From: Chloroflexota bacterium
GTDB lineage: Bacteria; Chloroflexota; Anaerolineae; Anaerolineales; E44-bin32
Length of the DNA stretch: 64,000 nucleotides
Assembly: GCA_022561215.1 (NCBI GenBank)
Contig: JADFRQ010000008.1
Coordinates: 21,140-85,139, forward strand
Direction of reading: 5' to 3'
Shown here one piece after another: positions 35,076-42,923 of the stretch (the stretch's first letter is position 1; each line of letters begins with the position of its first letter). The position numbers were made by a program, and so were the translations under genes. A model generated the notes under the pieces. The model did not search any database. It saw nothing but the letters and a program-made list of their open reading frames with translations, and was not told the DNA's origin.

Positions 35076-37518
35076 GCATACTCAACCCTTTTGCCTGCAC
35101 CATCATGTAGGCTGCCATCGCTCGATCCAGCGCGTCATCAGGGCAGAATTTCAATGCCGGGGATTCCTCGCAAGCAGGGATCAACCCGGCGCTGTAGGCC
35201 TCCTCGATCCATTTCGCGCCCCAGAATTCTGTTGGCACATCGGCAAAGATCCCGCTGGGATCTGGCGGCGTATAGTTCGCCCCATTCAGCATGCGCAGGA
35301 AGAACACGGTTCCTTCCGTGCGCGTGTGTTCTTGAAATGGACAATAGACCAGCGGATTGGTGCCGCATCCGGATGTGTAGCCATCGTCCCAAAGCCCTTG
35401 GGTCCATTTTGCAAACCACTCAAAGAGAGGCACGTCGGCAAATGTTTGTGCTGCAGGATCGCCAGGGATGAAAGATGTGCCCTGGATGCCGCGCTCTATA
35501 AAGACCGCACTTTCTGCACGCGTCATGCTGGCATCGGGGCAGTACATGAGCGGGCTGCTGCTGCAGCCGGAAACGAAGCCCTCCTGATAGATAGTCTCGA
35601 TGTAATCATGCGCCCAGTGGCTGAAGGGTACATCGGCGAATGTCGGAGGGTCCGGTGGTGTGCTGCCATCTTGATAAACGAAGTTGAATGCGTCAGCGGT
35701 AGTGGTGCATCCGCCAGGTGAAATCATCTTCACAAAGCTACTTTCACCATCTTGCAGGTTGTATACCCCAAGAGAGTTCCACTGCCCTCCATTTTTGGAT
35801 TGGTCGATTGCCACCGTGGACTGGCGGCTGCCGTTAATATAGATTTCTGTGGGCACACTGTTGCAGGCATTGGTCACATCGGGGTGCCACTCAAACACCT
35901 CGTACTCCCCGCTTATCCCGATCGTGGGTCTGAACTCGATCGTCGCGCCGGCGTTTTCTGTTGTGGAATAAGAATAAAGGTCTTTCCAGGCGGCTTGACG
36001 ATGGGACCACGCATTTCCTTGATCCGTGCTAACGGTCCAGGAGCTGGCAGGATCAAGTGTTGCGCCTTTGCTCGCCGGGCTGGTGTAGTTGTTTAGGTTA
36101 TCGACCACGATATCGGAAATGATCGTCATCGGAGAGCGAACCAAAATGAGACCGTCCCCCACGGATTGATCACGAAAGGCATGCCCATCCAGCGTGATGC
36201 TGGAAAATGTTTGCCCGTTATTATGCACAGGATCCTGCCCACCCAAGAAGCGCCAATAAGGACCGGAGTAGCCCTCCAGGCTTTTGAGGTCGGCATCGTT
36301 AACCGAGGTAGGTGATGAGTTGGGGTTCATGAGCGCCACGCCGTTGTCGAAAAAACGCACCATAATGCCGTTGGGAAGCTGGTGTGTGTCATCACCCGGG
36401 CCCGGCTGACGGATTTCAGTGGGGTATCCCAGGGGTACCTCGAATTCGTCATAGTAGGCGTAGAACTTATGCTCACCGGCTTCAACGGGCTGAAATTCAA
36501 AGTAGCCATCACCCATCAGCGTATAGGTGAGCATCATGCGCATTAATTCATAATAATTCTTGCTGTGACCTTCGCGTGCATAGGTATAGGGATCACTGCC
36601 ACTGGGGCGGATGTCCGAGACCCAGGTGGTCGGTTTTCGACCGTTCTTGATCCATTTTAAATATTGCTTCCAATCGTAGTTGAAGCTCCGAAACCCGGAT
36701 TGTTTTTCATATTCGAGACCATTGGTGTTTTCCAATGAACCAGCGATCTTGGCGTCGTCGTGCAGCACACCGCTGTTGACCCAGATAGGGACATTGGGAT
36801 CGCCGAATTGTTGATTAACTTCTGTGCGCCAGTTGGCGAGAAAATCGCTTACCCCGGCAACGTAGGTGCTGTCGACCCAATTGGTGCCGTGTTCCAGATA
36901 ATCATTGCACACCTGGCCCTTGTTTGGATCTTTGGTTCCACCATTGGCGACGCAGTTGCGATCCATATCAATATTTCCGGCGCGCGGTTTGTGCCAGACC
37001 CAGTCTGTTCCTGTGCCATCGTATCCACCGGCAACTGCGAATTCGGTGGTACAACGAGGACCGTATTCGTTGTAACGTTCACCGAAGCTGTTTCGCGGCG
37101 TTTGCGGCAGGCTGCTCATATCGCCGAGGCGCGGCGCCCAACCCGAACCAGCTTGAGCAACCGTGCCGTCATCTCTGCGTGCAAACAAGTCATCCGTCCA
37201 GCTGTCGCACTGCATTATGTTGTTTTCTTTATCCGGCGGCGGACCGATGATGCCTTCGGTGTACAGAATTTTGGTCGTGGGGTCGATGAGTTTTACAGCC
37301 TGGATGAGACTGCTCGGGGTCTTGCTGATGATCAAATCAAACAAAGCATAGTACTCAGCAGGAGACTTTCCAAAATGTTGGTTGGCGAGCCGCGGATAAT
37401 CATGGTTCCAACTGGGATCGAGGGAAACAGTCGCCGGCGCGGCGCTCGAGGGGGTAATGCTGGCTATGCCGATAATGGATACGCTGATGATCAATAGGCC
37501 GATGTGTTTTAGCTTCAT
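35071..37518 (-). CDS. SLH-anchored GHL15-like protein with golvesin-like domain (gene G)
   Basis: 815 residues. The signal peptide (1-26, ending PSSAA) is followed by a GHL15-like region (about 30-430, YPRLANQHFGKSPAEYY, DWVWHKPRAGNIDMDRN, SKNYYELMRMMLTYTLMGDGYFEF), a golvesin-like domain (about 510-620, YEVFEWHPDVT, WNSLGVYNLQDG), and three SLH repeats (about 626-815) with TRAE, TRTE and DRAM. It is clearly related to D and F but more distant, with extra cysteines in the N-terminal region (MQCDSW, RNCVANGG, QVCNDY). The Asp/Glu-rich loops may hold catalytic residues, but none is assigned. The ATG has no strong ribosome-binding site, and the gene lies 93 bp behind H, probably in one transcript. 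Confidence 0.8.
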   Translation of the reverse strand: MKLKHIGLLIISVSIIGIASITPSSAAPATVSLDPSWNHDYPRLANQHFGKSPAEYYALFDLIISKTPSSLIQAVKLIDPTTKILYTEGIIGPPPDKENNIMQCDSWTDDLFARRDDGTVAQAGSGWAPRLGDMSSLPQTPRNSFGERYNEYGPRCTTEFAVAGGYDGTGTDWVWHKPRAGNIDMDRNCVANGGTKDPNKGQVCNDYLEHGTNWVDSTYVAGVSDFLANWRTEVNQQFGDPNVPIWVNSGVLHDDAKIAGSLENTNGLEYEKQSGFRSFNYDWKQYLKWIKNGRKPTTWVSDIRPSGSDPYTYAREGHSKNYYELMRMMLTYTLMGDGYFEFQPVEAGEHKFYAYYDEFEVPLGYPTEIRQPGPGDDTHQLPNGIMVRFFDNGVALMNPNSSPTSVNDADLKSLEGYSGPYWRFLGGQDPVHNNGQTFSSITLDGHAFRDQSVGDGLILVRSPMTIISDIVVDNLNNYTSPASKGATLDPASSWTVSTDQGNAWSHRQAAWKDLYSYSTTENAGATIEFRPTIGISGEYEVFEWHPDVTNACNSVPTEIYINGSRQSTVAIDQSKNGGQWNSLGVYNLQDGESSFVKMISPGGCTTTADAFNFVYQDGSTPPDPPTFADVPFSHWAHDYIETIYQEGFVSGCSSSPLMYCPDASMTRAESAVFIERGIQGTSFIPGDPAAQTFADVPLFEWFAKWTQGLWDDGYTSGCGTNPLVYCPFQEHTRTEGTVFFLRMLNGANYTPPDPSGIFADVPTEFWGAKWIEEAYSAGLIPACEESPALKFCPDDALDRAMAAYMMVQAKGLSMP

Positions 37519-37595
37519 AATGTAGTGATTCCAACTTGCAAGGTGTTATTGGAGGGAAAGATTCCTCTTCACCTGTCTATTCTCCGGGTAAGGGA

Positions 37596-37607
37596 ACGGC
37601 ATGCCGT
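37596..37607. repeat. short palindrome acggcatgccgt after gene H
   Basis: A second-type palindrome, related to sequences near 19721, 29152 and 34958, followed by ggcctcacgg, which provides the gene H stop codon on the minus strand. Confidence 0.6.
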
Positions 37608-37611
37608 GGCC

Positions 37612-39741
37612 TCACGGAATTTGTAATCCCTTAGCCTGCACCATCATGGTTGCCGCCATGGCGCGATCGAGAGGATCGTCGGGGCAAAACTTTAATTCTG
37701 GTGTTGTCTCACATGCAGGGATTAAGCTTGCATCATAAGCCGCCTCAATCCATTTAGCCCCCCAAAAACCGGGAGCTACATCCATAAAAATCCCTTTGGG
37801 ATCAGGAGGAATATAGGCTGCACCATTGAGCATGCGCAGAAAGAAAACGGTCCCTTCGGTACGAGTGTGTTGCTGCAGGGGGCAGTAAACAAGTGGATCC
37901 ATCCCACAGCCAGAGGTGTAGCCATCTTCCAACAAGGCGCCTGCCCATTTGGCATACCACTCGGTCAGTGGCACATCATCGAAAACCTTGTTCGAGGGTG
38001 AAGGTGGAGTGAAACCCGAGCCGTTTAATCCGCGCTCTACGAAGACCGCGCTTTCGGCACGCGTCATGTTGTCATCCGGGCAGTACATAAGTGGATCGGC
38101 GCTGCATCCGGAAATATATCCCTGATCGTAGAGAATCTTGATCACGTCGTAGGCCCAATGATTTGGGGCAACATCGACAAAAAAGGTAGGTAGAGAAGGA
38201 GCATTGCCTCCTCCCGGAAGCAAAGGTTTGGGAAGGCCAGTGCCGTAGCTGGCCATGTTCATCAAATAGGTATGATCCTCTCGGGGAGAAGGCCTGTTAG
38301 GGTAAGCCGTCGGCTGGTCATTGCTGTACACATAAAGCTTGTAGCCGGAGGCGACGATGATCTCTTCACGCCAGTCGCCAAGGATGTCGACCTGGATCGA
38401 TTCACCGCTCCCACGCGCTTTCGCAAAGCCGCTTTCGATATTGACGCCTTTGAATTTGTTGAGCAGCGTACCACCCCGATAACGGTAGTACTCTGCAGTG
38501 TCATCATCATCCCAAAAGAGGGGGTAGCCCACATGATTGCCGGTTTGGCTGCGTAAGATTGTTCCATCCGCTGCATAGAGGAACCATTTTTCACTGTATC
38601 CATCGACCCACACATCTTTTGCAGCAGGTGGGGTGCCATAGACACCATTGAGCGTATTTTGCCATTCGTTCCCTGTGTAAAAATAGCCCGTAGCCCAGAT
38701 TTCAAGGCCAGGTGAAGGATCCACATCGTAGACCCAGCCGCGATGCATCCTGCCCCAGCCTTCATCCGTTTTGCTGCTGTTGTGGTGCCAAATGATTTCT
38801 TTCTGGTCGAGGTCGATGAGGTAGGGGCCTTCCCAATAATTGGGCTGGACGACGTAGGGGTCGTTCGTTGACCCCGAGCGTTGAAGATACCATTCGAGCC
38901 CCGGGTTGTCGGGATCGATGTCACCCACCAGTGATCGCTCGGCCTCGCCCTCATTTGAATAATCCCCAAATGTTCCATCCAAATATAGGGTGCCATCATC
39001 GTCGATGATTAATGAACCGTTGACAATTTCATCTCTTCCGTCGCCATCGACATCTGCGGTGTAAATATTTGTCCAACTGAGAAAGCCGTAGAATTTCGGG
39101 TTATCGAAGGTCCAATATATGTTTAGATCTTTGTCGTATGCAGTGGTCACCATATCACGCCCCTGCGCGATGACCAGGTAGGGATTGACCCCATCCAGGT
39201 ATGCAATGGTGGCATGGTTAATTTTCCTGGGCCTTGCGATAGACCGGCTAACAAGGATGTCCCCGGTCTCCCCATCGAGCATTACCAGCTTGGTCGTTCC
39301 ATTTTCTTTCATCTGGGTCATGACTTCGTCTTTGCCGTCGCCATCCATGTCCCAAACGCTCAGCGTGACCGTCCAAGTGGGATCACCATTGGTATCTCGA
39401 TACGTCATGTTGTGAGCAAATTCCCAGAGGATTTTCCCGTCATTGCGCACCGCGTAGGTGATCGTCTTGAAGTCCTTGTCGATATCATCATCGATCCAAA
39501 CCCGCGCTAAAAAGTCATAATCGCCATCTCCGTCCAAATCGCCCACCCCTACGGTGTAGCTCAGACGATCCTCGGGGATCCCTAATTTGTCCGTAGGAAG
39601 ATCGAAGACCCAACTGTTTTTTGCCTGTGCACTGTCCGCAATTAAGCTGGCCAAAGCAATTACAACGACGACGGCAAAAGAGAACCCCCCCCATCGTCGG
39701 ATTATGTGAATTGGGTGGAACTCAACATTTTTTAGGATCAT
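37612..39741 (-). CDS. SLH-anchored PL11-like rhamnogalacturonan lyase (gene H)
   Basis: 709 residues. A signal peptide (to about 40, ending DSAQA) is followed by a beta-propeller domain (about 45-490) carrying Ca-binding loops DLDGDGDYDF, DMDGDGKDEV and DVDGDGRDEI, then VDILGDWREEIIV and REDHTYLMNMASYGTG. These match the eight-bladed PL11 rhamnogalacturonan lyases (YesW/YesX type), which cleave the backbone of rhamnogalacturonan I. Three SLH repeats (about 520-709) carry TRAE, TRTE and DRAM. First gene of the locus, with the shared upstream motif 158 bp before ATG 39741. The TGA stop reads from the border of a ggcatgcc-type palindrome. Confidence 0.87.
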   Translation of the reverse strand: MILKNVEFHPIHIIRRWGGFSFAVVVVIALASLIADSAQAKNSWVFDLPTDKLGIPEDRLSYTVGVGDLDGDGDYDFLARVWIDDDIDKDFKTITYAVRNDGKILWEFAHNMTYRDTNGDPTWTVTLSVWDMDGDGKDEVMTQMKENGTTKLVMLDGETGDILVSRSIARPRKINHATIAYLDGVNPYLVIAQGRDMVTTAYDKDLNIYWTFDNPKFYGFLSWTNIYTADVDGDGRDEIVNGSLIIDDDGTLYLDGTFGDYSNEGEAERSLVGDIDPDNPGLEWYLQRSGSTNDPYVVQPNYWEGPYLIDLDQKEIIWHHNSSKTDEGWGRMHRGWVYDVDPSPGLEIWATGYFYTGNEWQNTLNGVYGTPPAAKDVWVDGYSEKWFLYAADGTILRSQTGNHVGYPLFWDDDDTAEYYRYRGGTLLNKFKGVNIESGFAKARGSGESIQVDILGDWREEIIVASGYKLYVYSNDQPTAYPNRPSPREDHTYLMNMASYGTGLPKPLLPGGGNAPSLPTFFVDVAPNHWAYDVIKILYDQGYISGCSADPLMYCPDDNMTRAESAVFVERGLNGSGFTPPSPSNKVFDDVPLTEWYAKWAGALLEDGYTSGCGMDPLVYCPLQQHTRTEGTVFFLRMLNGAAYIPPDPKGIFMDVAPGFWGAKWIEAAYDASLIPACETTPELKFCPDDPLDRAMAATMMVQAKGLQIP

Positions 39742-40326
39742 AAAAAAACCATTCTTTTACCATATTCGCAGGAGAAATCTTCCAGGCGCTGCATCTGCGT
39801 CGGCAGGGAGGTATTGTTTTCTCTCTCCCATATCCTCCCGGCGGATGACGAGTGCATGTCTAACCCGAAGTAATTCTAAATATTTCAACGGGAGATAAGG
39901 AGAGTACCGAGGTCCCGGGGCGCAGAGTACGTTGGTCCCACGGAAGAAAAAACAAAGTGGAAGCTAGCAAAATAAATCAAGTGTTGGCCATCGAAAAAAG
40001 GAGATTGGCCAAGCAACCGTGGCAATGGAGGGTCTGCTCAGTTGTTCATGTCATTTAAAGGGGCTCAGGTGTTTCACGGAGTGAATCGTTTAGCGATCGA
40101 AGAATGCCCAGGATGAAACGTATCGAATATGAGAATCGTCAATGGGATTCCTCTCTCCCTGGGGTTGCTCGGACATACATGCAATCACTCTCCTCCGGGG
40201 GAGTGTGATTGCCGTCACGGTGATGTATTCGAATCGCGTCGTTGTGATATTACGCGAGTTTCCCGCCCATCTCATCTGCCCACATTTCTCTTCCACCAGT
40301 CGGCCTATTCATGCGATAATCAAAGG
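39742..40326. other. divergent intergenic region upstream of gene H
   Basis: 585 bases between gene H and the metallophosphoesterase. It holds the shared motif at 39899-39943. The 66 codons upstream of ATG 40327 are open in that frame but do not look like protein. Nothing else recognised. Confidence 0.5.
39899..39943 (-). promoter_or_regulatory. conserved upstream motif (copy upstream of gene H)
   Basis: On the coding strand two direct half-sites, GGGACCAACGTACTC and GGGACCTCGGTACTC, start 23 nt apart (about two helical turns). This is the clearest of the three copies. The arrangement fits a dimeric or paired regulator site (inference). Confidence 0.58.
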
Positions 40327-41382
40327 ATGCAGAGCAAACGCAAGCCCCAACAGGATGTCACCCTCGCCATTAACCCGGGATATCAGGCAAAGATCAATCG
40401 AGGCCTAAACAATGCCTATCGCAGCGCAAGTATCGTAGCAGTTGAGTTAGGCGAGGCGAAAATTATTATTTTTTCGGACCAACACAAGGGGACCGGCGAT
40501 CACGCGGACGATTTTCTTCCCTCCCATCCCGCGTACAAGGCGGCATTGCTTCATTATCAAGCAGCAGGCTATACGCTCGCAGTCCTCGGTGACGCTGAAG
40601 AACTTTGGGAGAACACTCCGTCAGCGGTGATGGGCGGTTACCCATCCATATTTGAAATCGAAAACAAGTTTCACGAAGATCGACAATATTGGCGATTTTG
40701 GGGAAATCATGATGACGAGTGGAGCAACCCGGCGCAGGTCACCAGATATCTCGGCAAACACTTCAAGGATCTTATCGTGAAGGAAAGTTTGCGGCTAACT
40801 ATCTTCGATCAGGGTGTGGACCGTGGAGAAATATTCATGGTGCATGGACATCAAGGAAGCTGGACGAGCGATGAATCCGGCTGGGTTCGCTGGCTGGTGC
40901 GCTATTTTTGGCGACCCTTCCAGCGCATCTTTCGCATAAATACAAACACCCCAGCTACGGATCGACATCTTCGTCACAGGCATGACATCGCCATGTACAA
41001 TTGGGCCGCAGCGAGCAAAGGGTTGGTCCTGATTGCCGGTCACACGCATCATCCAATTTTCCCCACCCAATACCGAACCGAGAAATTAAACCGGGAATTT
41101 GAGACAATTCGAGAACTAGGGACCGATCCCGATGAAATCGATGAGGCGCAGTCCGATTTACGTTTTGCACAAGCGCAGGAGAAGCCGTCTTATTTCAACA
41201 GTGGGTGTTGCTGTTTCAATGATGGGCGCATTACGGGTATCGAAATTGAGGGTGGAAAAATCAAACTTGTGCGCTGGCCAGATGAAATCGGTCGCCCGAA
41301 ACCGGAAATTCTTGAGGTAACCGACCTGCGTCAAGTGTTCCAGGGCGTTGCGAGGCGTGAGCCTCCAATGAGGTCCGCATAA
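40327..41382 (+). CDS. calcineurin-like metallophosphoesterase
   Basis: 351 residues. The metal-binding motifs appear in order: SDQHKG (D-x-H), GDAEELW (GDxxE), GNHDDEW (GNHD/E), MVHGHQG and AGHTHHP (GH and GHTH). No signal peptide, so it is cytoplasmic. The substrate (phosphoesters, nucleotides or lipid-linked sugars) cannot be told from the motifs. The frame is open from 40129, but I choose ATG 40327 because the preceding residues are Cys/His/Arg-rich and unlike the family. The CAAAGG before it touches the start codon, so initiation is unusual. Confidence 0.85.
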   Translation: MQSKRKPQQDVTLAINPGYQAKINRGLNNAYRSASIVAVELGEAKIIIFSDQHKGTGDHADDFLPSHPAYKAALLHYQAAGYTLAVLGDAEELWENTPSAVMGGYPSIFEIENKFHEDRQYWRFWGNHDDEWSNPAQVTRYLGKHFKDLIVKESLRLTIFDQGVDRGEIFMVHGHQGSWTSDESGWVRWLVRYFWRPFQRIFRINTNTPATDRHLRHRHDIAMYNWAAASKGLVLIAGHTHHPIFPTQYRTEKLNREFETIRELGTDPDEIDEAQSDLRFAQAQEKPSYFNSGCCCFNDGRITGIEIEGGKIKLVRWPDEIGRPKPEILEVTDLRQVFQGVARREPPMRSA

Positions 41383-41385
41383 AAT

Positions 41386-41460
41386 CGATGCGGGTCCAGC
41401 ATATGCCGATGCGGTGCATCAGATACCGATGCGGGTCCAGACATATGCCGATGCGAGCCG
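41386..41460. repeat. 41-bp imperfect tandem duplication
   Basis: cgatgcgggtccag-catatgccgatgcg recurs 41 bp later. It lies immediately after the metallophosphoesterase stop and includes four gatgcg boxes. Function unknown. Confidence 0.75.
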
Positions 41461-41559
41461 CTCAATTGGCTGGCCCACTTCATCCCCGTATTCAAGCTGG
41501 TATGATTGCTCTTTGAGAAATATTTGCAAGGCAATAACCCGCACGGAGATCAATAAAGA

Positions 41560-42699
41560 ATGCCAGAAGATCAATCAAAAATTGTCGTCAATTCCTGGAA
41601 TGAATGGAATCCTCTCAAACACATTATCGTCGGGCGTGCTGATGGAACAATGGTTCAAGCGCCTGAACCGGCGACTCAGCGTAATTGGGCCGAGGACGGT
41701 TTTCCCCTGGGAACGTTTGGACCATTGCCCGAGGAAATGGCTGAAAAAGCTAATTTGCAGCTCGATAATTTGACCAGTGTATTAGAGCAGCATGGCGTCA
41801 AAGTTGACCGGCCCACAGTGCTGGACTTCAGTCAATCAGTTCAAACACCCGATTGGGTTCAAGAGTCAATGTTCGGAACGATGCCGGCGAGGGATATATT
41901 GCTCACAGTTGGGAATGAAATCCTGGAAGCGACCATGTCGCAGCGAAGTCGCTGGTTTGAATACCTCTGCTACCGCCCCTTGCTTGAGCGCTACTATAAG
42001 GAAGACCCAAATTTTCGATGGGAGGCAGCCCCCAAGCCACGGTTAATGGATCGCAGCTTCCGCAAAGAATTCTGGCCAATGTTTGATGCGATGAAAACAG
42101 ACGAGCAAATGCAGCACACGCTGAAAATGGAGTGGGGGTTAACCGAAGTGGAACCCTTATTTGATGCAGCTGATGTTGGCCGCTTTGGTAAGGATCTCTT
42201 TGTTCAGCGGTCCACAGTCACCAATGCCGCTGGAATTGATTGGCTGCGCCGCCATTTTCCCAATCATCGAGTACACGAAGTTTCTTTCGCGGATCCCTCC
42301 CCTGCGCATATTGATGCGACTTTTCTTCCCCTTCGGCCAGGCCTGGCGCTGATTAATCGCATTCGCCCCCCGCTCACCCCTCAATTAAGGGAATTGTTTG
42401 AAAAGAACGATTGGGAAATAGTGGAATCTGCCGCGCCGGGTCAAAAGAAAAAAGCGAAATTATCCTTCTGCAGTGTGTGGCTCTCGATGAATGTCCTTAT
42501 GCTCGATGAAAAAACTGTCATTGTGGAAGAGCAAGAAAATTCCCAAATGGAACAGTTCGACCAACTGGGGTTCAATGTGATCCCGGTTCCCTTTTGGGAT
42601 GTTTCGCCATTCGGAGGGGGATTGCATTGCGCAACAGTTGACGTTTATCGTGAAGGCAAGCTGGAAGATTATTTCCCCAAACAAATCGCTGGGTTTTAA
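41560..42699 (+). CDS. glycine amidinotransferase-like enzyme
   Basis: 379 residues of the guanidino-group-modifying (pentein) superfamily. Motifs fit the arginine:glycine/inosamine amidinotransferase branch: NSWNEWNPLKHIIVGRADG at the N-terminus, HIDATFLPLRPG around the catalytic histidine, and a C-terminal GGGLHCATVDVYR with the catalytic cysteine (C357). It would transfer the amidino group of arginine to an amine acceptor, for example glycine to form guanidinoacetate. The acceptor is unknown. ATG 41560 follows a weak GGAG-like site. The next gene on the strand is the GTPase at 42924. Confidence 0.88.
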   Translation: MPEDQSKIVVNSWNEWNPLKHIIVGRADGTMVQAPEPATQRNWAEDGFPLGTFGPLPEEMAEKANLQLDNLTSVLEQHGVKVDRPTVLDFSQSVQTPDWVQESMFGTMPARDILLTVGNEILEATMSQRSRWFEYLCYRPLLERYYKEDPNFRWEAAPKPRLMDRSFRKEFWPMFDAMKTDEQMQHTLKMEWGLTEVEPLFDAADVGRFGKDLFVQRSTVTNAAGIDWLRRHFPNHRVHEVSFADPSPAHIDATFLPLRPGLALINRIRPPLTPQLRELFEKNDWEIVESAAPGQKKKAKLSFCSVWLSMNVLMLDEKTVIVEEQENSQMEQFDQLGFNVIPVPFWDVSPFGGGLHCATVDVYREGKLEDYFPKQIAGF

Positions 42700-42923
42700 G
42701 CACTGGCGCCTTTATTGGATTTGCTCGTCGATGGGTGGCTATCTTGCGAGCAAATTGACCATAGGCTCTGATCCAGATGACATCGCGCATTAAAGACAAT
42801 CAGCGAAGAATCCTGCAGTAAGCCGCCGCATCGCGAGCTGCCCTGTAGCAAGCTTCAGCATGTGGTGGCTTTTTTCGATAAAGTTCGCACAGACAAATAC
42901 GCTTGATCCTAATGGAGGACATT

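Noticed and set aside
40129..40326. A 66-codon N-terminal extension of the metallophosphoesterase
   Set aside because: The residues are Cys/His/Arg-rich and unlike the family; a family-like start exists at 40327.
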